Made by a program: the position numbers and the translations under genes. A DNA stretch of 41,678 nucleotides, from contig JAUWYR010000020.1 of assembly GCA_030615745.1 (NCBI GenBank), positions 1 to 41,678 of the forward strand, read 5' to 3'. Below the pieces are notes generated by a model. It worked only from the letters and a program-made list of their open reading frames with translations, made no database searches and had not been told where the DNA came from. The DNA is from Candidatus Zixiibacteriota bacterium (GTDB lineage Bacteria; Zixibacteria; MSB-5A5; SM23-73-2). Shown piece after piece: positions 27,280 through 34,458 of this stretch; position 1 is the stretch's first letter; each line of letters starts with the position of its first letter.

Positions 27280-27567
27280 ATGTTCAAAGAACTAAAAGGA
27301 CAGTTCTCTTACAATAGCAAAGTAAAAAGTCTCTCATCGAATAGCCTTCGAGGATTTAAAGAAAGGTTAACCAACTTTTATAGGTTTCTCAAAGGGGAGA
27401 GTATTCCCTACGAAAGAGTCGACAAATCCACCATGCAGTTTTTTAAAAACTTTTTTTATCCTACCCAGAAAAAAGACTTGACATCCATAATCCATGATTT
27501 TAATTTAGGCGAAATTATTTTTGAAAATCACTTCTTTTTATGGAAGAAAAAAAAATCACTTTTTTAG
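27280..27567 (+). CDS. Hypothetical protein, possibly a tyrosine-recombinase N-terminal remnant
   Basis: 95 residues with weak support. The segment S-S-N-S-L-R-G-F-K-E-R-L-T-N-F-Y-R-F-L (~18-36), followed by I-P-Y-E-R-V-D-K-S-T-M-Q-F-F-K-N-F-F, resembles the SAM-like core-binding domain of XerC/XerD-type recombinases, but no catalytic domain follows. There is no SD upstream of the ATG, and the frame overlaps the start of the next gene by 28 nt. It could be a relic or not a gene at all. Confidence 0.3.
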   Translation: MFKELKGQFSYNSKVKSLSSNSLRGFKERLTNFYRFLKGESIPYERVDKSTMQFFKNFFYPTQKKDLTSIIHDFNLGEIIFENHFFLWKKKKSLF

Positions 27568-28451
27568 TAGTTCCGGAAAAGGGTAAGATATACAGTAAAA
27601 AAATTTCTGTTTATTTAATCTACTCCACCCTGTTAGTTTTGGTTTTTTTTCTTACTGTAGGTATCTTTTCTGGTATCAACTATCTTAAGCTCGATTTTGA
27701 TCGAAAAAAACTATCCTCTTTAAAGGAGGAGAACAGGTATTTGGAGAATGAAATCACCGAGCTTTTTTCAGTTATTTCGCAACTTAAAGACCAGATGGGC
27801 ACTTTGATTCAAAGGGAAAAAAATATCAGGATGGTTTTTGATTTACCGGAGGTTGATGATGCGATAAGGGAGGTGGGGATTGGTGGTCCTGATTTGGATT
27901 TTTATCCTTTTAAATCAGAGGCGTCTGAGGAAGTGAGGGTGGTTGAGAAGGAGTTGGATAAGCTTTTAAGACAGGCTAAATTTGAAAAAGAAAGCTTTGA
28001 CCAGATTTATTCACAGCTGGTTTCAAAAAAAGAGGTTTTAGACCATACACCCTCGATCTGGCCTGCAAAGGGCTATTTAAGTCGAGGCTTTGGTGTCAAA
28101 CCATCACCATTCACCGGTCTTAAACAACCTCATCTTGGCATAGATATCGCCGCCTCAAAAGGGACTCCTGTTTGGTCAACTGCCTGTGGAATTGTTGAGT
28201 ATACTGGCTGGCATAAAGGATTAGGAAAATTGGTGATCATAGACCATGGCTACGGATATAAAACTCACTATGGACATTTAAATGAGATAAAGGTGAAAAG
28301 AGGTCAAAGAATAAAAAGGGGGAAACTTTTAGGGACTATTGGAAACACGGGTTATTCAACCGGACCCCACCTGCATTATGAGGTTCATTATAAAGGAAAG
28401 GCTGTAAATCCTCAAAAATATATTTTATCCGAAAACTTCATCGTTGATTAA
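27540..28451 (+). CDS. M23-family (LytM) peptidoglycan peptidase
   Basis: 303 residues. Residues 1-20 are cytoplasmic, 23-46 a single membrane span (VYLIYSTLLVLVFFLTVGIF), and 55-105 a coiled coil (KLSSLKEENRYLENEITELF). The C-terminal ~120 residues are a LytM domain with H198-x3-D202 (HLGIDIA), H243-Y-G-H246 and H277-L-H279, the zinc-binding and catalytic set, all intact. The architecture (inner-membrane anchor, coiled coil, LytM) matches cell-wall hydrolases that act in the periplasm on peptide cross-links. No SD precedes the ATG, and the preceding frame overlaps by 28 nt. A terminator at 28476 closes the gene. Activity looks likely, and the role is probably in growth or cell separation. 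Confidence 0.9.
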   Translation: MEEKKITFLVVPEKGKIYSKKISVYLIYSTLLVLVFFLTVGIFSGINYLKLDFDRKKLSSLKEENRYLENEITELFSVISQLKDQMGTLIQREKNIRMVFDLPEVDDAIREVGIGGPDLDFYPFKSEASEEVRVVEKELDKLLRQAKFEKESFDQIYSQLVSKKEVLDHTPSIWPAKGYLSRGFGVKPSPFTGLKQPHLGIDIAASKGTPVWSTACGIVEYTGWHKGLGKLVIIDHGYGYKTHYGHLNEIKVKRGQRIKRGKLLGTIGNTGYSTGPHLHYEVHYKGKAVNPQKYILSENFIVD

Positions 28452-28475
28452 TTTTTTCATGAATTAAAAACTAAG

Positions 28476-28506
28476 ACCTCGATTTTAAATCGAGGTGTTT
28501 TTTATT
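28476..28506 (+). terminator. Rho-independent terminator
   Basis: ACCTCGATTT (28476-28485) with AAATCGAGGT (28487-28496) and a T-rich tail GTTTTTTATTTATA. It separates the M23 gene from the DUF523 gene and rules out the upstream start (28495) of the latter. Confidence 0.88.
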
Positions 28507-28521
28507 TATATTTTTTCGAAG

Positions 28522-28962
28522 ATGAAAGTTAAGCCGAAATACTTAGTCTCCGCTTGTCTTGCTGGGGAAAAGTGCAGATATGATGGGAAAAGTTCAGAAG
28601 ATAAAAAGATAGTGCAATTGGTGAAAAAGGGGCTGGCTATACCTGTATGTCCTGAAAAGCTCGGTGGACTCCCTGTCCCGAGGCCTAAAGCTGAGATAGA
28701 TAAAGGGGATGGTAAAGATGTGGTATCGAAGAAAAGTAAGGTTATAACTGAGGGGGGGACTGATATTACCTCTCAGATGATAAAAGGTGCTAAGAAAACG
28801 TTAAGGATAGCACAAAGATATAAAATAGAAAATTTTTTTATGAAAGATAAAAGCCCATCTTGTGGGTGTGGAAAAATTTATAGAAAAGGAAGGCTGATAA
28901 AAGGTGATGGGGTTACCGTAGCACTTTTAAGAGAGAAAAATATAAAAATAATACCTAAATAA
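28522..28962 (+). CDS. DUF523 family protein (TudS/YbbK-like)
   Basis: 146 residues from the ATG at 28522; an earlier ATG at 28495 lies inside the terminator tail and would add nine hydrophobic residues unlike the family. Family motifs are clear: SACLAGEKCRYDGKSS at residues ~7-22, CPEKLGGLPVPRPKAEI at ~45-61, ITEGGTDITSQM, and the S-P-S-C-G-C-G loop at ~111-117. Known members include the thiouracil desulfidase TudS, which holds a [4Fe-4S] cluster on three conserved cysteines; the cysteines in the three loops here fit that. The physiological substrate is unknown. A 46-codon frame begins directly after the stop. Confidence 0.88.
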   Translation: MKVKPKYLVSACLAGEKCRYDGKSSEDKKIVQLVKKGLAIPVCPEKLGGLPVPRPKAEIDKGDGKDVVSKKSKVITEGGTDITSQMIKGAKKTLRIAQRYKIENFFMKDKSPSCGCGKIYRKGRLIKGDGVTVALLREKNIKIIPK

Positions 28963-28963
28963 G

Positions 28964-29104
28964 ATGGAAAAGCTTCTCAAAAAAACTTTTGGTCGTAGAA
29001 TGTTCATGACCTTCATATTTGGACTATTTCCTCATTCTCAGTTAGCCTTAACAGCCCATCTGGTGGTGGAAAAGCAGAGCACCCATTCGACTAAAAAACC
29101 TTAG
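28964..29104 (+). CDS. Doubtful 46-residue frame after the DUF523 gene
   Basis: The ATG lies one base after the previous stop codon, and the frame runs to TAG at 29102. The product starts MEKLLKKTFGRRMFMTFIFG and contains one short hydrophobic patch. No SD is seen. Parts of this stretch (from 28971) share AGCTTCTCAAAAAAACT with 34023, which points to repeat debris rather than a gene. Confidence 0.15.
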   Translation: MEKLLKKTFGRRMFMTFIFGLFPHSQLALTAHLVVEKQSTHSTKKP

Positions 29105-29196
29105 ATGAGGAAAAAAAATCTGTCTAAAAGTTATAATATCTCCCAGGTGACTATTCAGTTCGAATGTGGTTGCTCTCAAGATTCTGATCCTGAAAG

Positions 29197-29343
29197 CTCT
29201 GAAAAAGTATGATTTTTTGTCATTGCGAGCCCGAAGGGCGTGGTCCCGCCATTGGCGGGGCTTCGTCGTCCATATGGACTCCTCGCAATGACAGTGCGTT
29301 GATAATCGGAACGATCAAGAGATATGAGTTTTTCAGAGACCTC
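29197..29343 (-). mobile_element. MITE-like palindromic element, copy B, with direct repeats
   Basis: Outer inverted ends CTCTGAAAAA and TTTTTCAGAG, and inner ends TGTCATTGCGAG (29218-29229) and CTCGCAATGACA (29282-29293). It is the reverse-orientation relative of copy A (16837-16976), with a 17-bp extra stretch near one end. An 11-bp direct repeat GATCCTGAAAG lies at 29186-29196 and 29344-29354, on both sides, as a target-site duplication would. The flanking spacer 29105-29594 holds no gene that I can support. Confidence 0.78.
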
Positions 29344-29594
29344 GATCCTGAAAGTGTGATATTGGGTTAACAAAATCTTTAAAAAAAATCCTTTGGATAT
29401 TTTTAAAAATTTTGTATCTTAATTACAGGTTTTTTAATAAAAGAGTTGTTACTAATCGAAAAGATTTTTTTTTAAGGGTCTTTTTAGACTGAAAAATTTT
29501 TATTTCTTTTAAGACCCAAGATTATGAAAAGATTATAAGATATAAGTAAACAAACATCATAAAAACCTTAAACGTAGAAATTTAGAGCCATCTG

Positions 29595-30236
29595 ATGGAT
29601 TTTAAAAGGCTCAGAGAGAAATCTGAACTGAAAAAAAGTAAGTCCTTTGATGATGAAAAGGATTTAAAAGAGATAATTAAAAAAGCGAAGAAAGGAGACC
29701 AAAAGGCATTTCAGGAGTTAGTAGAGAAATTCAAGGCACAGGTGGCAAGCATCGCTTATAAGATGATAGGCAATTATGAGGATGCAAAAGATATCTCTCA
29801 GATAGTATTTGTCAAGACCTATCAAAATTTAAATCGCTTCGACACCTCCAAAAAACTTTCCACCTGGCTATATCGCATAACCATTAATGCCAGTATCGAT
29901 TTCATAAGGAAGCACAAAAAACATCGGCATGAGGCTTTGGAGAGCGTGGGTGGAGAGCTTAGGGAGAAAAAATCTAATGTGGAAAGGGCTTATCAGAGAA
30001 ATTTGATCAAATGGGCTATAAAAAAAGCTATGGCTGTTTTGAATGAGAAACAGAAATCGGTATTTGTGCTCAGGGATTTGGAGGGATTGGATATAAAAGA
30101 GGTAGCTGAGATAACCAGTATGCCTCAGGCAACAGTGAGATGGTATTTACACAGAGCGCGCTCTAAATTAAGAGATGAGCTTTTAAGGCACTATTCTGGA
30201 ATTTTAGAGGGATCCGGGATAAAATATGGGATGTAA
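29595..30236 (+). CDS. ECF-family RNA polymerase sigma factor
   Basis: 213 residues. Region 2 spans ~25-105 (EIIKKAKKGDQKAFQELVEK, then EDAKDISQIVFVKTYQNLNR, then KLSTWLYRITINASIDFIRK) and region 4 ~135-200 (KKAMAVLNEKQKSVFVLRDL, then IKEVAEITSMPQATVRWYLH). The lysine-rich first 25 residues are extra. The stop codon overlaps the anti-sigma gene by 11 nt, the usual coupling for ECF pairs. In this operon the third gene is an HtrA-like lipoprotein that lacks the triad, so the pair probably answers to an envelope signal. No SD is obvious before the ATG. Confidence 0.92.
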   Translation: MDFKRLREKSELKKSKSFDDEKDLKEIIKKAKKGDQKAFQELVEKFKAQVASIAYKMIGNYEDAKDISQIVFVKTYQNLNRFDTSKKLSTWLYRITINASIDFIRKHKKHRHEALESVGGELREKKSNVERAYQRNLIKWAIKKAMAVLNEKQKSVFVLRDLEGLDIKEVAEITSMPQATVRWYLHRARSKLRDELLRHYSGILEGSGIKYGM

Positions 30237-30702
30237 AAAGATAAAGAAGTTGATCTTAAACTATTGGGATCTGACTGATCAAGAAAAAGAATGTTTTGAA
30301 GAACACCTGAAAGATTGTCCATCCTGTGCTAAGGAGTTCGATTTCTACCATAACTCCATGGAGATGATAAAGCAAAGCTTTGAATTCGAAGTGGGGGAGA
30401 ATTTCTGGGAGCGCTATGAGTCTGCTTTATCTAAGAAGTTATCTAAGGTAGCTACAAAAAGTTTGATCTTAAGTTGGGTAGAGGACTTTTTTCAATTTCT
30501 AAAAACTCCTATAATAGGTCCTCTGCCTACATATTTATTTTCCATCCTTATAGTTTTGCTTTTCTTGATCGGGTTATATCCTGCTTTTAACTCAAAGAGT
30601 TTTTCAAAAAGATTCGAAAACAACCTGGTGATCCATGAAGGAGAAATTTTCTCGACAATAGATGATGGTGAGGTAACCATCTATTTGCTGGAGAAAAAAT
30701 AA
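30226..30702 (+). CDS. Zinc-finger transmembrane anti-sigma factor
   Basis: 158 residues. His27-x3-Cys31-x2-Cys34 (H-L-K-D-C-P-S-C) is the zf-HC2/ZAS motif that holds zinc and binds an ECF sigma on the cytoplasmic side. A single membrane helix lies at ~100-118 (LPTYLFSILIVLLFLIGLY). The short periplasmic tail (~119-158) ends in DDGEVTIYLLEKK and could sense a periplasmic partner. It overlaps the sigma gene by 11 nt and stops 12 nt before the HtrA-like lipoprotein gene. It should restrain the sigma factor encoded before it until a signal triggers release. Confidence 0.9.
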   Translation: MGCKKIKKLILNYWDLTDQEKECFEEHLKDCPSCAKEFDFYHNSMEMIKQSFEFEVGENFWERYESALSKKLSKVATKSLILSWVEDFFQFLKTPIIGPLPTYLFSILIVLLFLIGLYPAFNSKSFSKRFENNLVIHEGEIFSTIDDGEVTIYLLEKK

Positions 30703-30714
30703 GAATCTTAACCT

Positions 30715-31725
30715 ATGAAGGGCTTTACTGCAAAATCGCTTTTCCCCAAATTTTTGATTTTATCTCTTTTTTTTCTTGGTTGTTCTTCTGATAAAACCAC
30801 CTTAGAGGATATTGAAAAAAACCTAAAAGAGATTATAGAGAAAGCAGGACCCTCAATTGTTTTCATCTCCGCAAAAAACAACGATTTGAATCTAACCAAA
30901 TATGGTGTGGGTGTGGTATTGGAAGAGGGGCATATTTTAACACTGGAAAACATCTTACAGAATGTGGACGAGATCAACATAACCCTGCAGAATGGGGAGG
31001 TGATAGGTGACTCAGAGATAACAGAGATTTTATGTGATTTCGAGACCAATGTGAGTATACTTAAAGTTGAGAAAAAAGATTTAAAGCCGGTTAAGCTGGC
31101 TAAAAAAGTTGAGGGTGGGAGCTTGGGCATTGTTTTAGGAAATACCAGATATTCAAAGGGATTGCAGGCGAGTTTGGGAACAGTTGGAAATTCCTGGATA
31201 GGGGGGGTGGATGGTTATGACAAAAATTTATTACTTCTAAACATCCCTTGTTCTATTTATTACAGCGGTACTCCTGTTTTCAATGCCAGAGGTGAGCTTT
31301 TGGGTTTGATCGAAGGTCAGGTGATGGGTGAAAAAGATCTTGTTTTGCTTCTCCCGGCAACCACCTGTCAAGAGGTTAGTGACATTCTTAAAGAAAATGG
31401 CGAGGTTAAAAGGGGGTGGATTGGGATTCGCTCTGAGATAGGAGGAAAAGATTTTGCTGGGAAAAAAGGGGTCGTTATAACTGAGGTGTTTGGAGGAAGC
31501 CCGGCATTTTACGCAGGATTGAAAAAAGGTGATCTGGTTATAAGTTGTCAGGGAAATCCGATTGAAACTAAACTTGAGCTTAAAAAAATGATCTCCCGAT
31601 TAAAAAAAGGATCGGAGGTGACTTTCACCTTAATCCGAGATGGAAAAAGATTACAAAAAAAGGTAGTTGTTCAGGAGGCAAAGGAAATCCTCAGACAAAG
31701 AAGATGCCCGGATAAGTCGATTTAG
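30715..31725 (+). CDS. HtrA-like lipoprotein lacking the catalytic His and Asp
   Basis: 336 residues. Lipobox L-F-F-L-G-C at about 18-23 after a hydrophobic stretch marks it as a lipoprotein. The trypsin-like fold aligns with DegP of the same window, but the His position is Asn79 (I-L-T-L-E-N-I against I-L-T-N-N-H-V), the Asp position is Asn112 (E-T-N-V-S-I-L) and only Ser184 is kept (Y-Y-S-G-T-P-V). It cannot work as a usual serine protease. A PDZ domain at ~235-325 is intact (RGWIGIRSEIGG, then SPAFYAGLKKGDLVI). The position right behind a sigma/anti-sigma pair suggests a sensor that binds misfolded proteins, comparable in logic to DegS/RseA circuits but without cleavage by itself (inference). 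Confidence 0.85.
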   Translation: MKGFTAKSLFPKFLILSLFFLGCSSDKTTLEDIEKNLKEIIEKAGPSIVFISAKNNDLNLTKYGVGVVLEEGHILTLENILQNVDEINITLQNGEVIGDSEITEILCDFETNVSILKVEKKDLKPVKLAKKVEGGSLGIVLGNTRYSKGLQASLGTVGNSWIGGVDGYDKNLLLLNIPCSIYYSGTPVFNARGELLGLIEGQVMGEKDLVLLLPATTCQEVSDILKENGEVKRGWIGIRSEIGGKDFAGKKGVVITEVFGGSPAFYAGLKKGDLVISCQGNPIETKLELKKMISRLKKGSEVTFTLIRDGKRLQKKVVVQEAKEILRQRRCPDKSI

Positions 31726-31761
31726 AAACTTTAAATTATTTTAGATGTATTTAAGTAAAAG

Positions 31762-31789
31762 AGTATGTTTTTTTATGCATACTTTTTTT
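31762..31789 (+). terminator. Weak terminator-like hairpin
   Basis: AGTATG (31762-31767), 10-nt loop, CATACT (31778-31783), then a T run. It follows the lipoprotein gene by 36 nt. The stem is short and AT-rich. Confidence 0.45.
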
Positions 31790-32283
31790 ATGTATTTTAT
31801 AAAGTAAAAAAAGGAAAAAATTTAGATGAAAAGATTTCCAAATATTTTGTTGGTGTTTTTTTAGGTGTCTTAACAGTTGGGATCGGAGTTTTTATTTTAT
31901 CAAAGAAAAGAAACACAACTTCTGGTAAAAACAATTTTGTCTTTTTGCACAAGCCTTTGAAAAAAGCCTATGCAGATCCGGGCTCTTTTGATGTAGAAAG
32001 GTTACGTGAGAATGCAATAGTTAGAGCTGCAAAGATGGTGGGTCCTTCTGTGGTTTCGGTGAGTGTTGTTCAGACAAGGGTGGTAAAAGAATCGCCATTT
32101 TTTTCTCCTTTTGAGGATGAGTTCTTTAATCAGTTCTGGGGAAGGTTTTTCGGACCTCGGGAATATAAAGAGAAAATCCATGGACTTGGTTCAGGGGTGA
32201 TAATAAGCAAAGACGGTTATATTCTTACTAACGAGCACGTGATAAGGATTGGTGACAAGAAAAGCAATTCATCTTTTTGTTGA
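31765..32283 (+). pseudogene. Truncated degP/htrA gene
   Basis: 172 residues. A membrane segment at ~28-46 (VGVFLGVLTVGIGVFIL) and the start of a DegP protease domain (AKMVGPSVVSVSV, an FFNQFWGRFFG insertion and GSGVIISKDGYILTNEHVI with His158) are normal. Immediately after H-V-I the sequence departs from the family into R-I-G-D-K-K-S-N-S-S-F-C and stops. The DNA there already codes, on the other strand, for the end of a multihaem cytochrome (32228-34003). Asp, Ser and PDZ domains are absent. The listed start lies inside a terminator hairpin; a better SD/ATG (AAAGGAAA, ATG 31826) is in another frame and would need a -1 shift in a T run, so the 5' end may be damaged too. A broken gene at a rearrangement border. 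Confidence 0.8.
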
Positions 32284-34003
32284 TAAAAAACGTTCCCTCT
32301 TTTAGCTCATGGCAAAGAAGACAATCCATGCCTTGCTCTACAGAATGATGAGAGTGCAGGAAATCTACGTTTTTATAGGTAATCGCTTGTGCAGGACCTC
32401 TTTCATGACAGCTGGTGCAGTTAATGCTTTTGTCGGGGTGATGACAAGTTCGACAATCGTTAATAGTCAAAATAGTCTCCCCGTGTTTCCTCTGATCTGA
32501 GTGGCACCGTTCGCATGGGAGTTGCTCTCTTAGCAGGTGCGGATGGTGGTCGAATAGCTTTCCCGAAAAGGCAGTCTTTTTGTTTTCAATTCCCATATGA
32601 CAACTGTAGCATTCAGACTTTATCACCGCCTGGGAAATGGGTAGATTTTTTGGCCTGTAACTTGAGCCGATCAGCTTCATCACCTCCGTTAACTTTTCAT
32701 TGGCTGTAGAGAGCAAGCTTACAGAGTATTTGATATTGTGAACTCCTTTTCCGTACCTCACCAGATCAACATTTTCTTGGGCTTCCTCTATTAGTCTCTT
32801 CGCCTTTTCTCTTCTCGAAAGATTTATGGTGTGCTTTTTTAGTTCCGCTTTGGATTTTTCCAGAGAGGGGAGAATCACCGACAGCATACCTTTCATCTGC
32901 TTTTTCCACTGATCCAATATGGCACCATATTGGATTCCATGGCAAGACATACAGGACGCTGCACTGGAATAGGCACTGGTTCCTCGAAAATGGTCTCCTT
33001 CATGAGATATGTGGCAGCTTGTGCAACTCACTCGAGTCAAGAACATTGGGTCAGGCATATACTCCACATCATGTCCCCCTATTCCCAAGAAAAGCTCCTT
33101 CTGCGCAGCATGTTGGTTAGGATGGCAGGAGATACACTCCATCTCCACAGATTGAGCCATCTCCAATATCTCATGTCTTATCTCATCATGGCATCTCAGA
33201 CAATCTACCTTGTGCTCGGTCACATGATTATCATGCATGAGCAATGCGTCAGTATACTTTTCTAACTTTTCCGATTCGGTATGGCAGGAGAAACACCGAT
33301 CTTTGGAAACTTCTCCGTTGCCCTGAATCACGTGCATATGACATTTTCTGCATTCCACTCCTCGTCTTAAAGCCTCCGAGTGATCAAATGCCACGCCCAA
33401 AAATTGCACTGGAGAAAGCGGGGCTCCATGACACAGGTCACAATCATCCAAAGTCTTTTCCCCGGCGACTCGTTTAAAATGACACAGAAAGCAGGTTGTG
33501 TTGGTTACGGTCATGTGTTCTCTTTGAACGATCTGGGAGTGACAGGAAGTGCACCGAAGCCTCTTCCCGCGCCTCATCTCAGTCAAATGTGGAGTGTGAT
33601 CGAACAAGATATTCCCAAAGATCGCTCTGCCAGATAAAAGGCGCCGATTGTGGCATCCTTTCCGTAGACAGCTGTTGTCCGAAATTTCTACCCAAGGTCG
33701 ACCCTTGCCATAGGTTCCGGCGAAATATTCGACCACTGAGGTCAGCGCTTTCACCTTACCTTTTAATTCCTTTTCAACACTGGGAGGATAGTGGCACTCA
33801 ACGCAAGGAACCATATTGTGGGAGGAGGTTTTCCAGCCGTTGTAATATGGCTCCATATAATGGCAGATTTTGCAAAACTCTGATTTGGCTGAGTATTGGA
33901 GTCCAATATATGTAAGTATGCCGGCGGCTACCAGCCCTACAATGCTGATCTTACCTAATCTTGTAGCTATTCGGACAAATCTCTCACTCTGATAGAACTT
34001 CAC
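32228..34003 (-). CDS. NapC/NirT-like multihaem cytochrome c (17 CxxCH and one CX4CH)
   Basis: 591 residues, GTG start with AAGGA upstream. Membrane anchor at ~17-36. I count 17 C-x-x-C-H motifs, the first C-K-I-C-H close to the membrane as in NapC/NrfH, and an additional C-L-R-K-G-C-H at about residue 110, a CX4CH spacing that some haem lyase systems accept. So 17 or 18 haems are predicted. Between about residues 365 and 440 a haem-free helical stretch (KAELKKHTINLSRREKAKRL; YGKGVHNIKYSVSLLSTANE) recalls the C-terminal helices of NrfA-like cytochromes. It faces the periplasm and can wire quinol-derived electrons along its chain. It is the last gene of the respiratory block; its 3' end overlaps the broken degP gene by 56 nt. 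Confidence 0.88.
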   Translation of the reverse strand: MKFYQSERFVRIATRLGKISIVGLVAAGILTYIGLQYSAKSEFCKICHYMEPYYNGWKTSSHNMVPCVECHYPPSVEKELKGKVKALTSVVEYFAGTYGKGRPWVEISDNSCLRKGCHNRRLLSGRAIFGNILFDHTPHLTEMRRGKRLRCTSCHSQIVQREHMTVTNTTCFLCHFKRVAGEKTLDDCDLCHGAPLSPVQFLGVAFDHSEALRRGVECRKCHMHVIQGNGEVSKDRCFSCHTESEKLEKYTDALLMHDNHVTEHKVDCLRCHDEIRHEILEMAQSVEMECISCHPNQHAAQKELFLGIGGHDVEYMPDPMFLTRVSCTSCHISHEGDHFRGTSAYSSAASCMSCHGIQYGAILDQWKKQMKGMLSVILPSLEKSKAELKKHTINLSRREKAKRLIEEAQENVDLVRYGKGVHNIKYSVSLLSTANEKLTEVMKLIGSSYRPKNLPISQAVIKSECYSCHMGIENKKTAFSGKLFDHHPHLLREQLPCERCHSDQRKHGETILTINDCRTCHHPDKSINCTSCHERGPAQAITYKNVDFLHSHHSVEQGMDCLLCHELKEGTFFINKKMNCFSCHQSLSRAR

Positions 34004-34458
34004 TTCTTGTCCTTCTCTCTAATAGCTTCTCAAAAAAACTCTTTTCCACGACTGTCATTTGATAAGTATCTACTCTATCACTAAACAAGATACGTAGACT
34101 CCTTTTTAAAGTTAACCAAAAATAAAAAAGACTGAATGAAAAAACAACTTCAATTTTACCTTCAGCTTTACTCTGTAAGTCCATCTAACATTGAGGCGAG
34201 CTCAGATCAGTGAGAATAAACCCTCAGGAGGCCCCGTGGGCTTTCATCCTGATGGACAAAAAATCCTGACTGTACATCAAGGCACCCGGCTCCTTGTTAT
34301 TTGACAGCAGGCTTGAAAATTATCAAAACCGCCGTGGGTTTGACCTAATGCTGCCTTAAATCAGGGCCTGCACAGAACACAGGCTGCTTAAGGTCAACCT
34401 TAAACGCTCTAATGGCTGTAGTCGTTAGAGGAGTTAGATAAAACCAAAATAAAAAGCT
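34004..34458. other. Spacer between the NrfD-like and 18-haem genes
   Basis: No convincing gene. TTAAGGT-CA-ACCTTAA forms a palindrome at 34388-34403. AGCTTCTCAAAAAAACT at 34023-34039 repeats a string at 28971 and, together with the CTGTCATT that follows, looks like a decayed end of the MITE-like element. TTGAAAATTATCAA (34313-34326) is one mismatch from an FNR box but no promoter sits at the right distance. Confidence 0.5.

Noticed and set aside
28495-28521. Upstream start of the DUF523 gene
   Set aside because: It lies inside the preceding terminator tail and adds residues not typical of the family.
29150-29180. tRNA-like T-loop (CAGTTCGAAT)
   Set aside because: The flanking bases do not pair into a T stem, and no acceptor, D or anticodon arms can be drawn.
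32309-33915. Long plus-strand frames opposite the 18-haem gene
   Set aside because: They mirror the cysteine/histidine-rich cytochrome codons and show no family features.
33984-34184. Small minus-strand frame before the 18-haem gene
   Set aside because: No motif, no SD and it overlaps the start of the cytochrome gene in another frame.
34313-34326. FNR box TTGAAAATTATCAA
   Set aside because: One mismatch, no -10/-35 element at a suitable distance and about 310 nt from the nearest start; could be chance.
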